DNA of 54,904 nucleotides from HGM04593 sp045646965. Lineage in GTDB: Bacteria; Bacteroidota; Bacteroidia; Bacteroidales; Bacteroidaceae. The notes below the pieces were generated by a model. The model was not told the origin of the DNA. It ran no database searches and was given only the letters and a program-made list of their open reading frames with translations. The stretch lies in NCBI GenBank assembly GCA_045646965.1, contig JAZRLR010000005.1, positions 1 through 54,904 on the forward strand. Reading direction: 5' to 3'. Shown here piece after piece: positions 17,150 through 25,963 of the stretch (position 1 is the stretch's first letter; each line of letters begins with the position of its first letter). A program made the translations under genes and the position numbers.

Positions 17150-17752
17150 ATGAAAAGAGCCGTTGCACTGCTTACAATTATCGCACTGTTTATGCCCGCG
17201 CTGTGGGCACAGGAGAGAGTGACCACCGACGAGGGGGAAGGCTTTCTTGTGGGTGCAAGCGACTACAAGGGGAAGAAAATTCCACATATAGTGCTGCCCA
17301 ACTACTATGTATTTGCGCCGCTCACATTCAAGAGTAAAAGAGAGAAGAATATGTATGGCAGGCTGGTGTACGACGTAAAAAAGACACTTCCGCTGGCCCG
17401 AGAGATACGCAATATCATATATGAGACAGAGCGCGACCTCAAGGAACTGCCCGACGAGAAAGCACGCAAAAAATATCTCGATAAAAAAGAGAAGGATTTA
17501 AAAGAGGCCTACACGCCCAAAATGAAAAAGCTCACCTTCAGACAAGGCAAGCTTCTCATAAAACTAATTGACCGCGAGTGTGACCAGAGCGCATACAAGC
17601 TCATAAAGCTTTTTATGGGCAGTTTCAAGGCGGTCTTTTATCAGTCGTTCGCATCGCTCTTTGGCGCAAGCCTCAAAAAGACCTATGACGCCACAGGCGA
17701 GGATTTTCTCATTGAAAGGGTTGTGCTGCTTGTCACAAGCGGACAGCTGTGA
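17150..17752 (+). CDS. DUF4294 family exported protein
   Basis: 200 residues, with an N-terminal signal peptide (MKRAVALLTIIALFMPALWAQ). The body is Lys-rich with GKKIPHIVLPNYYVF, KREKNMYGRLVYDVKKTLPLAREI and a helical segment rich in Lys/Asp/Glu (about 100-125), matching the Bacteroidota family DUF4294. Function unknown; predicted periplasmic. The start is the ATG after the -7 element. It is divergent from the LOG gene, and its stop lies 6 nt from the stop of the convergent SPOUT methyltransferase. Confidence 0.82.
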   Translation: MKRAVALLTIIALFMPALWAQERVTTDEGEGFLVGASDYKGKKIPHIVLPNYYVFAPLTFKSKREKNMYGRLVYDVKKTLPLAREIRNIIYETERDLKELPDEKARKKYLDKKEKDLKEAYTPKMKKLTFRQGKLLIKLIDRECDQSAYKLIKLFMGSFKAVFYQSFASLFGASLKKTYDATGEDFLIERVVLLVTSGQL

Positions 17753-17758
17753 CAGGGA

Positions 17759-18292
17759 CTACACCCACCCAAGTTTCTTGGCAAATTCCCAAATAACCAT
17801 ACCCGTTGTCACCGACACGTTGAGCGAGTGCTTTGTTCCGAACTGCGGAATCTCTATAGCCCCGTCGCTCGCGTCTACCACGCTCTGCTGCACGCCCTTC
17901 ACCTCGTTGCCCATTATAACGGCATAGCGCTGCTCGGGCGAGGTCTCGAACTGTTGCAGGGCTATGCTTCCCTCGCACTGCTCTATGGAAAAGACCTTGT
18001 AGCCCTCTTCCTTGAGCAGAGCCACCGCCTCCATTGTATCGGCGAAATGTCTCCACTGCACCACATCCTCGGCACCGAGAGCTGTCTTGTGTATCTCGGC
18101 CGAGGGGGGAGTAGCTGTTATGCCGCACAGGAAGATGCGCTCCACGCGAAACGCATCGCTTGTGCGAAAGACAGAGCCCACGTTATGCAGGCTGCGCACA
18201 TTATCGAGCACCACGGTGAGGGGTAGTTTGTGGGACGAGAGAAACTCCTCGCGCCCCATACGCCCCATATCTGTGACAAGTTTTTTCTTCAC
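17759..18292 (-). CDS. SPOUT-class RNA methyltransferase (TrmH family)
   Basis: 177 residues, short because it lacks the N-terminal substrate-binding domain found in RlmB. It has the SpoU motif 1 region (LDNVRSLHNVGSVFRTSDAF, Asn and Arg in place), motif 2 MGNEVKGVQ and motif 3 IPQFGTKHSLNVSVTTGMVIWE. It transfers a methyl group from SAM to a ribose 2'-OH in RNA through a trefoil knot. Target unknown; it could be a tRNA or rRNA position. It is the last gene of the thioesterase operon, 11 nt after the CoA-transferase. Confidence 0.88.
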   Translation of the reverse strand: MKKKLVTDMGRMGREEFLSSHKLPLTVVLDNVRSLHNVGSVFRTSDAFRVERIFLCGITATPPSAEIHKTALGAEDVVQWRHFADTMEAVALLKEEGYKVFSIEQCEGSIALQQFETSPEQRYAVIMGNEVKGVQQSVVDASDGAIEIPQFGTKHSLNVSVTTGMVIWEFAKKLGWV

Positions 18293-18303
18293 GACGGCAG
18301 GTT

Positions 18304-19791
18304 TTATGCAAATTTACTCCAGTCGGTGAGACGCATATCTCCCTCGCGCTCAAATGTAGCGTGCATACCCAAAGCTGCTGCCACATTGTGGCTGACGTGA
18401 CCTTTCTTGGCAATCTTGAGGTAGTCCCAAAGCATCTGCTTGTAGGCAGGGTGAGCACAGTTCTCAATGAGCAGGCGGGCACGCTCGTCGGGGCCCTTGC
18501 CGCGCAGGTCGGCCACACCCCACTCTGTCACCACGATGCGCACGTCGTGCTCGGTGTGGTCGGCGTGTGTGACCATAGGCACGATTGAGCTTATCTGGCC
18601 GCCCTTCTGTGTAGAGGGGCAGGTGAAGATAGATATGTATGCGTTACGCGCAAAGTCGCCCGAACCGCCGATTCCGTTCATAAGACGGGTTCCGCAGATG
18701 TGCGACGAGTTCACGCAGCCATACAAATCGACCTCGATGGCTGTGTTCATCGCAATGATACCCAAGCGGCGGATAATCTCGGGGTGGTTCGAAATCTCCG
18801 ACGGACGAAGGATGAGCTTGTCGCGGAAGAAATCGAGGTTATCGTAAACGTGTGAGAGACACTCCTGTGAGAGCGAGAGCGAACAGGTACTGCCCGCCTT
18901 CACCTTGCCCAGCTCCATAAGTTTTATCACAGAGTCCTGCAACACCTCGGAGTAGAGGTAAAGGGGAGGTATCTCGGTGGCATTCTCGAGACCTTTGAGC
19001 ACGGCGTTTGCCACGTTACCGATACCGCTCTGTATGGGGAGGCCTGTCGCGGGTATGGTGCCGCGCTTCATATCGCTGATAATGAAATCGACCACGTTCT
19101 CACCGATTTTGCGGGTTACATCGTCGAGTTCTTTGAAGAGCACAACCTCGTTGGGCATATTCACCTCAACGATACCCACAACCTTCTTGGGGTCTACCTG
19201 CACATAGGGCTTGCCTATGCGGTCGTCGGCTTTATAAATAGGTATCTCGCGACGATAGGGAGGGTCGAGCGGCTCATACACATCGTGGAAACCGATTGTG
19301 TGGTGGTAGCTGTTGCGCTCGATGATAATTTTGTCGGCAAGGTTGGCCACGGTCTGTCCGATACCTCCTGCGGTGGTGAGATACACCTTTCCGTCGGGGG
19401 TGATATCGATAGCCTCGAGGATAGCCACATTCACCTTACCCATATAGCCGTAACGCAAATCCTGCGCCATAAGCGAGAGATGAAGGTCGGTGTAGGTAAG
19501 TTCCTTGTTATTTACCGCAGTGCGCACTGTGGGGTTCGAGAGGAAGGGGGCGCGGAAACGTATCGCGTTGGCGCGTGTGAGCGCACCGTCGATGGCATCG
19601 CCCGTAGATGCTCCCGAGTAAAGGTCTATTTTAAAAGGTTTTCCAGCTGCGTGAGCCTCCTCGGCACGTTTTGCAACCTCGGGAAGAACGGTCTTGGGAG
19701 TACCCGAGAGGGTAAATCCGCTAATTCCCACACCGTCGCCGTCGTTTATATAGCAGGCAGCCTCCTGGGCTGTCATTATTCTGTAACTCAT
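18304..19791 (-). CDS. acetyl-CoA hydrolase/transferase family (succinyl-CoA:acetate CoA-transferase type)
   Basis: 495 residues, a class I CoA-transferase of the AarC/Cat1 type. The catalytic Glu is probably Glu282 in LYSEVLQDSVIKL. Other landmarks are GVGISGFTLSGTPK at the N-terminus, NSSHICGTRLMNGIGGSGDFARNAY, and the C-terminal VVTEWGVADLRGKGPDERARLLIENCAHP. It would move CoA between short-chain acids such as acetate and succinate, or propionate, fitting a gut anaerobe that forms these end products. It lies 24 nt after the small membrane protein gene. Confidence 0.9.
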   Translation of the reverse strand: MSYRIMTAQEAACYINDGDGVGISGFTLSGTPKTVLPEVAKRAEEAHAAGKPFKIDLYSGASTGDAIDGALTRANAIRFRAPFLSNPTVRTAVNNKELTYTDLHLSLMAQDLRYGYMGKVNVAILEAIDITPDGKVYLTTAGGIGQTVANLADKIIIERNSYHHTIGFHDVYEPLDPPYRREIPIYKADDRIGKPYVQVDPKKVVGIVEVNMPNEVVLFKELDDVTRKIGENVVDFIISDMKRGTIPATGLPIQSGIGNVANAVLKGLENATEIPPLYLYSEVLQDSVIKLMELGKVKAGSTCSLSLSQECLSHVYDNLDFFRDKLILRPSEISNHPEIIRRLGIIAMNTAIEVDLYGCVNSSHICGTRLMNGIGGSGDFARNAYISIFTCPSTQKGGQISSIVPMVTHADHTEHDVRIVVTEWGVADLRGKGPDERARLLIENCAHPAYKQMLWDYLKIAKKGHVSHNVAAALGMHATFEREGDMRLTDWSKFA

Positions 19792-19815
19792 TGTGTATGT
19801 GCTTATTTATATCAA

Positions 19816-20148
19816 TTAATATTTTCTTTTAAAAATCTCGGAATATATTATCGCCCTCTTTGCGTCGGACTTGCTTTTTATGCCGTAGGAGGGACGCTCT
19901 TTCTTTGCGGGCTCCTCCTTTGCAGCCTCCACAGGGGCGGGTGTCACGGGTTTCTGCTGCACAGGCCTTTTCGCCGGCTTTGCGGGAGCGGGCCGGGGCT
20001 GCTGCACGGGCATCTCTTCCTCCTCGGGTATCAGAGGCTCAATGGGAGGAAACACCTCGGCAGACTGCTGCTCGTCGGTGTTATTTAGCTTAACTACTAC
20101 CTTGAATATCAAAAACAAGGCAACTATGATAATATATATTACGTTCAT
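19816..20148 (-). CDS. small Pro-rich membrane-anchored protein, unknown function
   Basis: 110 residues. One N-terminal hydrophobic helix (about 3-19, VIYIIIVALFLIFKVVV), an acidic patch (PPIEPLIPEEEEM), then a Pro/Ala/Lys-rich linker (about 45-85). The basic C-terminus ends with KSDAKRAIIYSEIFKRKY, which looks like the conserved part. No domain is recognised. It overlaps the thioesterase stop by 4 nt and precedes the CoA-transferase, so it is translated as part of an acyl-CoA operon. Confidence 0.72.
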   Translation of the reverse strand: MNVIYIIIVALFLIFKVVVKLNNTDEQQSAEVFPPIEPLIPEEEEMPVQQPRPAPAKPAKRPVQQKPVTPAPVEAAKEEPAKKERPSYGIKSKSDAKRAIIYSEIFKRKY

Positions 20149-20564
20149 TGCACTCTGTTTTTAGTAAAGTAATCGCCAAATACCTCATCAAATTTCTCGC
20201 CACGGGTGAGACGACCGTTCTCGAGGCACACCACCTCGACACGTGCTTTCACTACAAGCCTTTCGGTCTCGGCGTGGTAAATATCCTGCAAAAAGACAAT
20301 CTTGGCACCCTCGCGCAACATATTCACGCACACCACGAAGCGTTCGCTGCCTCGCAGCGGCCATTTGTATTCTATCGTTATTTTAGAGACCATAGGGTCT
20401 ACGCCCGCGTCGTGCAGTTTCGACATACAATAGCCGTGAGCTTCGAGAAACTCGTGACGAGCGTGTTCGAGATAACGCTGATAATTGGAGTTGTGTACTA
20501 CCCCTTGAAAGTCGCACTCGTAGTCGCGCACCTTCATCTCCAGTTTGTAAGCATATTTATCCAT
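20145..20564 (-). CDS. acyl-CoA thioesterase, 4-hydroxybenzoyl-CoA thioesterase (hotdog) family
   Basis: 139 residues with the hotdog-fold YbgC/FcbT pattern. The N-terminal block VRDYECDFQGVVHNSNYQRYLEHAR contains the conserved Asp18 and the GVVHNSNY helix start. It hydrolyses an acyl-CoA to acid and CoA; chain length unknown. I use the ATG at 20564; earlier in-frame sequence is unlike the family. First gene of the four-gene operon thioesterase, small membrane protein, CoA-transferase, SPOUT methyltransferase. Confidence 0.87.
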   Translation of the reverse strand: MDKYAYKLEMKVRDYECDFQGVVHNSNYQRYLEHARHEFLEAHGYCMSKLHDAGVDPMVSKITIEYKWPLRGSERFVVCVNMLREGAKIVFLQDIYHAETERLVVKARVEVVCLENGRLTRGEKFDEVFGDYFTKNRVQ

Positions 20565-20594
20565 AATCTCTCTGCAATAAAGGATTTTAGCTTG

Positions 20595-20602
20595 CAAAGA
20601 TA
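20595..20602 (-). promoter_or_regulatory. -7 element, thioesterase operon
   Basis: TATCTTTG on the minus strand matches TAnnTTTG, 30 nt upstream of the thioesterase ATG. Confidence 0.6.
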
Positions 20603-20778
20603 CAACAAATGAGCACAATATATGAAATTTATCTCAATATATTTTACCGCCGACGAGGCACACAAGCGCCGTTTAACTAAAAGAAACGGCAAAGAAGAAA
20701 AAATTATATTTTTATTTCGCACACATATAAAATTTTTCAAAAAAGGCGCGTTACACGCTTAAAATACAATTATTTCAC

Positions 20779-20786
20779 TAAATTTG
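20779..20786 (+). promoter_or_regulatory. -7 element, mfd
   Basis: TAAATTTG matches TAnnTTTG, 75 nt upstream of the mfd ATG at 20862. The 297-nt gap between the thioesterase and mfd genes holds only these two divergent promoters and AT-rich sequence. Confidence 0.55.
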
Positions 20787-20861
20787 CGCCTATAAAAGAG
20801 GCAGGCGGAAATAGGAAAACACTATTTTCGCCCATTTGCCGTGATATTTATTCAGGAAATT

Positions 20862-23800
20862 ATGGAGCCAAAAGAGTTAAAAGCGATATTTGCAGCCCAC
20901 CCCGGAGTAGACGCCCTGATGCAACTGCGCGAGGAGGGAGGAAAGAAAAATATCCACATAGAAGGACTTGTGGGCAGTGCCGCAGCAATGATTCTGTGCG
21001 GACTGCGCGAGAGAGCACCGCACCAGACCGTATTTGTGGTGATGAACGACGCCGACGAGGCGGGTTTCTTCTACCACGACCTTATGCAGATGTGCGACGA
21101 CAAGGGGGTGCTGTTCTTCCCTTCGTCGTTTCGCCGCGCACTGAAATATGGACACGAGGACGACGCAAACCGCATATTGCGCACCGAGGTTATGAGCCGC
21201 CTCACAAGCCGTCACAAGCAGGAGGGGCTCATAGTTGTGACACACCCCGACGCACTCGCCGAGAAGGTAGCCTCACAGAACGACCTGCAGGAGAAAACTC
21301 TCAACGTTGCGGTGGGCGACACCATAAGCCGCGACGAGGTGGAGAAGCGACTCGCAAAACTCAAGTTCAAGGAGGTGACATACGTCTACGAACCGGGAGA
21401 GTTTGCCGTGCGAGGCAGCATAATCGACATCTTCTCGTTCTCGTCGGAGTATCCCTACCGCATAGATTTCTTTGGAGACGAAATTGAGAGTATAAGAACC
21501 TTTGAGGTAGAGAGCCAGCTGTCGCGCGAGCGTTGCAACGAGGCATCGATTGTGCCCAAGATAACAGGCTGCGAGAATGTCGCAATAACCAATTTCCTGC
21601 CCAAAAGCACTATACTTGTCACAAGAGATTCCGAATACATAAAAGGCAGCATAGAGAAACTGCGCAGCGAGGGATTCACCCTGCAGGCAAAGCTCTCGCA
21701 AGAGGAACTGCCACAGATGCCCGACCTTATGAGCGCGGCAGAGTTCGAGATATTTGCCCGCAGCGTAAAACACTGGGAGCTGCGCACCGCCACGGCAGAC
21801 AAATCGACAAAGGTGAAGTTTGAGACTACGCCACAGTCACTCTTTCACAAGGACTTTGAGCTCGTGAGCAGCACATTCAAAGGATACATAGAAAAAGGAT
21901 ATAAGATATACCTCCTCGCCGACGACAAGCACCAGGCCGACAGGCTTAAAGCCATATTTGAGGAGCGAGGCGACGATATATCATTTACCCCCGTTGGCAA
22001 GACCATACACGAGGGTTTCTGCGACAACACCCTCAAAGCCGCATTCTTCACCGACCACCAGCTCTTTGGCCGTTTTCACAATTTCCGTCTGCGCAGCGAC
22101 AAAGCCCGCAGCGGCAAGGTGGCACTCACCCTGAAGGAGCTCAAAGAGTTTGTCACAGGCGATTACATTGTGCACATAGACCACGGCATAGGAAAATTTG
22201 GAGGCCTTGTGCGCATTCCCAACGGAAATAACGTGCAGGAGGCCATAAAACTCATATACAAGAACGACGACGTGGTGTTTGTGTCGATACACAACCTGCA
22301 CAAAATATCGAAATACCGCGGCAAGGAGGGCGACGCCCCCTCTGTGAACAAGCTGGGCACGGGAGCGTGGGAGAGAATGAAGGAGCGCACAAAGAAAAAG
22401 ATTAAGGACATTGCACGCGACCTCATAAAACTCTATTCACAACGCTTTCAGGAGAAAGGCTTTGCCTTCTCGCCCGACACCTACCTGCAAACAGAGCTCG
22501 AGGCAAGTTTCAAATACGAAGACACCCCCGACCAGTTGAAAGCGACAAACGAGGTAAAGAGAGATATGGAGCGCAGCCGCCCTATGGACCGCCTAATATG
22601 CGGCGACGTGGGCTTTGGCAAAACCGAGGTGGCCATAAGAGCCGCTTTCAAGGCAGCCACCGACGGCAAGCAGGTAGCCGTGCTTGTGCCCACCACCGTG
22701 CTTGCCTATCAGCACTATCTCACGTTCAAGAAGCGACTCAAGGACTTTCCCTGCAACGTGCAATATTTGAGCCGCGCACGCAGCGGCACAACCACAAAAA
22801 AGGTGCTCGACGACATAAAAGAGGGCAAGGTGGATATTGTGATAGGCACACACCGACTCACAGGCAAAGATGTACAGTTCAAGGATTTGGGACTTCTTAT
22901 AATTGACGAAGAGCAGAAGTTCGGCGTAGCCGTGAAAGAAAAACTGCGCCAGTTCAAGGTGAACGTGGACACCCTCACAATGACTGCCACACCCATACCG
23001 CGCACGCTGCAGTTCTCTATTATGGGAGCCCGCGACCTCTCTATGATTCAGACACCGCCACCCAACCGCCAGCCCATACACACCGAGATACAAACCTTTG
23101 ACGCAGAGACTATAAAAGAAGCGGTGAGCTTTGAGTTGAGCCGCAACGGACAGGTATTCTTCATAAATAACAGAATATCAAATATGCACGAGCTCGAGCG
23201 TATGATAAAACGCGCCGTGCCCGACGCACGCATCTGCATAGGCCACGGACAGATGGAGCCTGCCGAGCTCGAGAAGATACTCTATGCCTTCATAAACCAC
23301 GACTACGATATTTTGATAGCGACCTCAATCGTGGAGAACGGAATAGATATCCCCAACGTAAACACTATAATAATTAACCAAGCGCAACACTTTGGATTGA
23401 GCGACCTGCACCAGATGCGCGGACGTGTGGGACGCGGCAAGAGAAAAGGCTTCTGCTACCTGCTTACCCCGCCGCGTGAGAACCTCACCACCGATGCACG
23501 CCGACGCCTCGAGGCCATCGAGAGCTTCAGCGACCTGGGTAGCGGTATGCACATCGCAATGCAGGACCTCGACATACGAGGTGCAGGCAACCTACTCGGC
23601 GCCGAACAGAGCGGCTTCATTGCCGACCTCGGCTACGAGACCTATCAGAAGGTGCTCTCGGAGGCTGTGCTCGAGCTCAAGGAGGAGGAGTTTGCCGACA
23701 TACTCCCAAGCGATGAGAACGAGAGCGATACCCTGCTTGTGAAGGAGTGCTTCGTGGAGAGCGACCTCGAGCTGCTTCTGCCCGCCGTGTATGTGCCCGA

Positions 23801-24209
23801 CAGCAACGAACGCATACTCCTCTACCGCGAACTCGACTCACTGAACAGCGAAGCCGAGATTGAGGCCTTCGCGGTGCGTCTCAAGGACCGATTCGGCGAA
23901 ATTCCCCACAAAGCAAAAGAGCTTATGAAGATGGTGATTCTGCGACGCAAGGCACAGGAGATAGGCATAGAAAAGATATACCTTAAAGGAGGACGTATGA
24001 ACATCTTTTTTGTCGATGAAAAGAGGAAAAAATTCTATGAGAGCGAGCTTTTCGGAAATATCCTGGCCTATGTCCACACAAGCAACTTCAGTTGCAAAGT
24101 GCGCGAGGGCGACGGCCGCTGCATAATAACCGTCGAGAATATAACCAACGTGGAAACAGCACTCACGTTTATGCAGGAAGCAATTAGAGCCGGAAAAATA
24201 GGCGCGTAA
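20862..24209 (+). CDS. mfd: transcription-repair coupling factor Mfd
   Basis: Removes RNA polymerase stalled at DNA damage and recruits UvrA. 1115 residues, near the family length. The N-terminal UvrB-like module (to about 340) contains GEFAVRGSIIDIFSF. The RNA-polymerase-interacting domain begins near 440 (DYIVHIDHGIGKF). The RecG-like motor has Walker A GDVGFGKTE (about 581-589), a DEEQ box near 682, TMTATPIPRTL and MRGRVGRGKRKG. The TRCF C-terminal domain begins near 960. I prefer the ATG at 20862 over a GTG seven codons earlier. Confidence 0.95.
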   Translation: MEPKELKAIFAAHPGVDALMQLREEGGKKNIHIEGLVGSAAAMILCGLRERAPHQTVFVVMNDADEAGFFYHDLMQMCDDKGVLFFPSSFRRALKYGHEDDANRILRTEVMSRLTSRHKQEGLIVVTHPDALAEKVASQNDLQEKTLNVAVGDTISRDEVEKRLAKLKFKEVTYVYEPGEFAVRGSIIDIFSFSSEYPYRIDFFGDEIESIRTFEVESQLSRERCNEASIVPKITGCENVAITNFLPKSTILVTRDSEYIKGSIEKLRSEGFTLQAKLSQEELPQMPDLMSAAEFEIFARSVKHWELRTATADKSTKVKFETTPQSLFHKDFELVSSTFKGYIEKGYKIYLLADDKHQADRLKAIFEERGDDISFTPVGKTIHEGFCDNTLKAAFFTDHQLFGRFHNFRLRSDKARSGKVALTLKELKEFVTGDYIVHIDHGIGKFGGLVRIPNGNNVQEAIKLIYKNDDVVFVSIHNLHKISKYRGKEGDAPSVNKLGTGAWERMKERTKKKIKDIARDLIKLYSQRFQEKGFAFSPDTYLQTELEASFKYEDTPDQLKATNEVKRDMERSRPMDRLICGDVGFGKTEVAIRAAFKAATDGKQVAVLVPTTVLAYQHYLTFKKRLKDFPCNVQYLSRARSGTTTKKVLDDIKEGKVDIVIGTHRLTGKDVQFKDLGLLIIDEEQKFGVAVKEKLRQFKVNVDTLTMTATPIPRTLQFSIMGARDLSMIQTPPPNRQPIHTEIQTFDAETIKEAVSFELSRNGQVFFINNRISNMHELERMIKRAVPDARICIGHGQMEPAELEKILYAFINHDYDILIATSIVENGIDIPNVNTIIINQAQHFGLSDLHQMRGRVGRGKRKGFCYLLTPPRENLTTDARRRLEAIESFSDLGSGMHIAMQDLDIRGAGNLLGAEQSGFIADLGYETYQKVLSEAVLELKEEEFADILPSDENESDTLLVKECFVESDLELLLPAVYVPDSNERILLYRELDSLNSEAEIEAFAVRLKDRFGEIPHKAKELMKMVILRRKAQEIGIEKIYLKGGRMNIFFVDEKRKKFYESELFGNILAYVHTSNFSCKVREGDGRCIITVENITNVETALTFMQEAIRAGKIGA

Positions 24210-24221
24210 AGTTTTTTTTGC

Positions 24222-24229
24222 TATTTTCG
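24222..24229 (+). promoter_or_regulatory. -7-like element, C1 peptidase gene
   Basis: TATTTTCG, one base off TAnnTTTG, 38 nt upstream of the peptidase ATG. The same variant occurs before tilS and the DUF3127 gene. Confidence 0.4.
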
Positions 24230-24267
24230 CCAACGAAGAACATAATACATAAAAAACATAGTTACTT

Positions 24268-25671
24268 ATGAAAAAAACATTTTTGACATTGTGCGCGGCG
24301 GTTGCCATCGTCGCAGGCACACAGGCACAGAGCAACAAAGGCGGCATTGACGCCGATATGCTCAAGGAGATTGCCGGCAGCTACAACCCCACGGCTACCG
24401 AGAAAGCTCTGCAGAATATTATGCTTGCAAACCCCATCAAAACCCTGTCGGTGAACCAGGAAAACCTGGGCGAGCTGAACACATCGTTCAGCCACAGCGT
24501 TAATTCAAAAGGAATTACCGACCAGGAGTCGTCGGGACGCTGCTGGCTCTTCACAGGAATGAACGTAATGCGCGCCAAGATGATTGCCGAGCAGAACCTG
24601 GGCGAGTTTCAGTTCTCACAAGTATATAACTTCTTCTTCGACCAGCTCGAGAAATCGAACCTCTTCCTGCAAGGAATCATAGACACACGCAAGAAGCCCC
24701 AGGACGACCGTATGGTGGAGTGGCTTTTCAAGAATCCCTTGAGCGACGGAGGTACATTTACCGGCGTTGCCGACCTCGTTTCCAAGTATGGCGTTGTGCC
24801 CAAGGATATTATGCGCGAGACATACACAAGTAACAACACCGATGCTTTCAGTTCTTTGCTCAAGAGAAAGCTGCGCGAATTTGCCGTGCGCTTGCGCGAT
24901 GCCTCGGCCAAGGGAGCCAAGGAGAAAGAGCTTCTGCAGATGAAAAAAGAGCAGCTGAAGGTGGTTTACAAAATGCTTGCACAGGTGTATGGCGTTCCCC
25001 CTACCGAGTTCGAGTGGGCACCTAAAGATGCAAACGGCAAGTACCGCGAGCAGCCTCAAAAGTACACCCCCAAGAGTTTCTATGACAAGTTCATAGGCGG
25101 CGACCTGCAGAACGACTTTGTGATGCTGATGAACGACCCCACACGCCCCTATTGGAAGAGCTACGAGATAGAGTATGACCGCCACGCATACGACGGACAT
25201 AACTGGCTGTATGTCAATCTGCCTCTCGACGAGATAAAGCAGATGGCGATAGCCTCTATAAAAGACAGCACAATGATGTATTTCTCTTGCGACGTAGGCA
25301 AGTTCCTCGACAGCAAACGCGGCACACTCGATATGAACAACTACAGCTACGGCGAGCTCTTCGGCATTGACTTCGGAATGGACAAGCGCGAGAGAATTAT
25401 GACCTACGACAGCGGTTCGTCACACGCTATGACACTGAAGGCCGTAGACATCGACAGCGAGGGCAATACCTTGAAATGGCAGGTAGAAAACAGCTGGGGT
25501 GCAAACAGCGGCTTCCGCGGCACGCTCATTATGACCGACGACTGGTTCGACGAGTATATGTTCCGCCTGGTGGTAAACAAGAAATATGCCCCTGCAAAGG
25601 TGCTCGAGGTTCTCAAAGAGAAGCCCACAAAGCTCCCCGCCTGGGATCCTATGTTTACTCCCGAGGAATAA
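24268..25671 (+). CDS. exported C1B cysteine peptidase (aminopeptidase C / bleomycin hydrolase-like)
   Basis: 467 residues. A signal peptide (TLCAAVAIVAGTQAQ) directs it out of the cytoplasm, unlike cytosolic PepC. The papain-like catalytic set is complete: Gln86 and Cys92 in TDQESSGRCWLFTGM, His386 in SSHAMTLKAV and Asn408 in VENSWGANSG. Family members are usually hexameric aminopeptidases; the Bacteroidota exported versions probably act on peptides in the periplasm. It stands alone between mfd and the dcw cluster, with its own terminator. Confidence 0.9.
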   Translation: MKKTFLTLCAAVAIVAGTQAQSNKGGIDADMLKEIAGSYNPTATEKALQNIMLANPIKTLSVNQENLGELNTSFSHSVNSKGITDQESSGRCWLFTGMNVMRAKMIAEQNLGEFQFSQVYNFFFDQLEKSNLFLQGIIDTRKKPQDDRMVEWLFKNPLSDGGTFTGVADLVSKYGVVPKDIMRETYTSNNTDAFSSLLKRKLREFAVRLRDASAKGAKEKELLQMKKEQLKVVYKMLAQVYGVPPTEFEWAPKDANGKYREQPQKYTPKSFYDKFIGGDLQNDFVMLMNDPTRPYWKSYEIEYDRHAYDGHNWLYVNLPLDEIKQMAIASIKDSTMMYFSCDVGKFLDSKRGTLDMNNYSYGELFGIDFGMDKRERIMTYDSGSSHAMTLKAVDIDSEGNTLKWQVENSWGANSGFRGTLIMTDDWFDEYMFRLVVNKKYAPAKVLEVLKEKPTKLPAWDPMFTPEE

Positions 25672-25695
25672 TCTGCACACAAACGACACAAACAG

Positions 25696-25735
25696 AAGAC
25701 GGACTGCCCCGTAAAAGGGGCGGCCCGTCTTTTTA
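25696..25735 (+). terminator. Rho-independent terminator after the C1 peptidase gene
   Basis: A long GC-rich stem pairs 25696-25710 with 25717-25731 (one A-C mismatch and one G-T pair) around GTAAAA. A T-run follows. Confidence 0.85.
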
Positions 25736-25903
25736 TTTGCACCACAAAAAGCCCTGCAAATGATAGAAAACAGCGCCGCAAACACTCTAATACAGCAAAA
25801 GGCACACCACCGCCGCACAGGTCAAACAAAAAGCTAATTTTCAGCCCCATAGAAGAGCCTGCAACCTGTTGAAAACTTTCAGAAAAATTCTTTTTGTTTT
25901 ATA

Positions 25904-25934
25904 GTGGGGAATTGTGGGGAATTGTGTAATTTTG
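25904..25934 (+). promoter_or_regulatory. dcw operon promoter with MraZ-type operator repeats
   Basis: GTGGGGAATT occurs twice in exact tandem (25904-25913, 25914-25923) and a third, weaker copy GTGTAATTTT follows in phase (25924-25933). The third copy overlaps the -7 element TAATTTTG (25927-25934). The 10-bp spacing and TGGG core match the known E. coli MraZ operator (TGGGN repeats with 5-nt spacers). The ATG of mraZ is 29 nt downstream. Binding here would block the promoter, giving autorepression. Confidence 0.75.
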
Positions 25935-25963
25935 AAACGAATTATATACATTGGCTTAAAAAT

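Noticed and set aside
17720..17750. A weak hairpin at the end of the DUF4294 gene that might terminate it
   Set aside because: Only about six base pairs with a long loop and no T-run.
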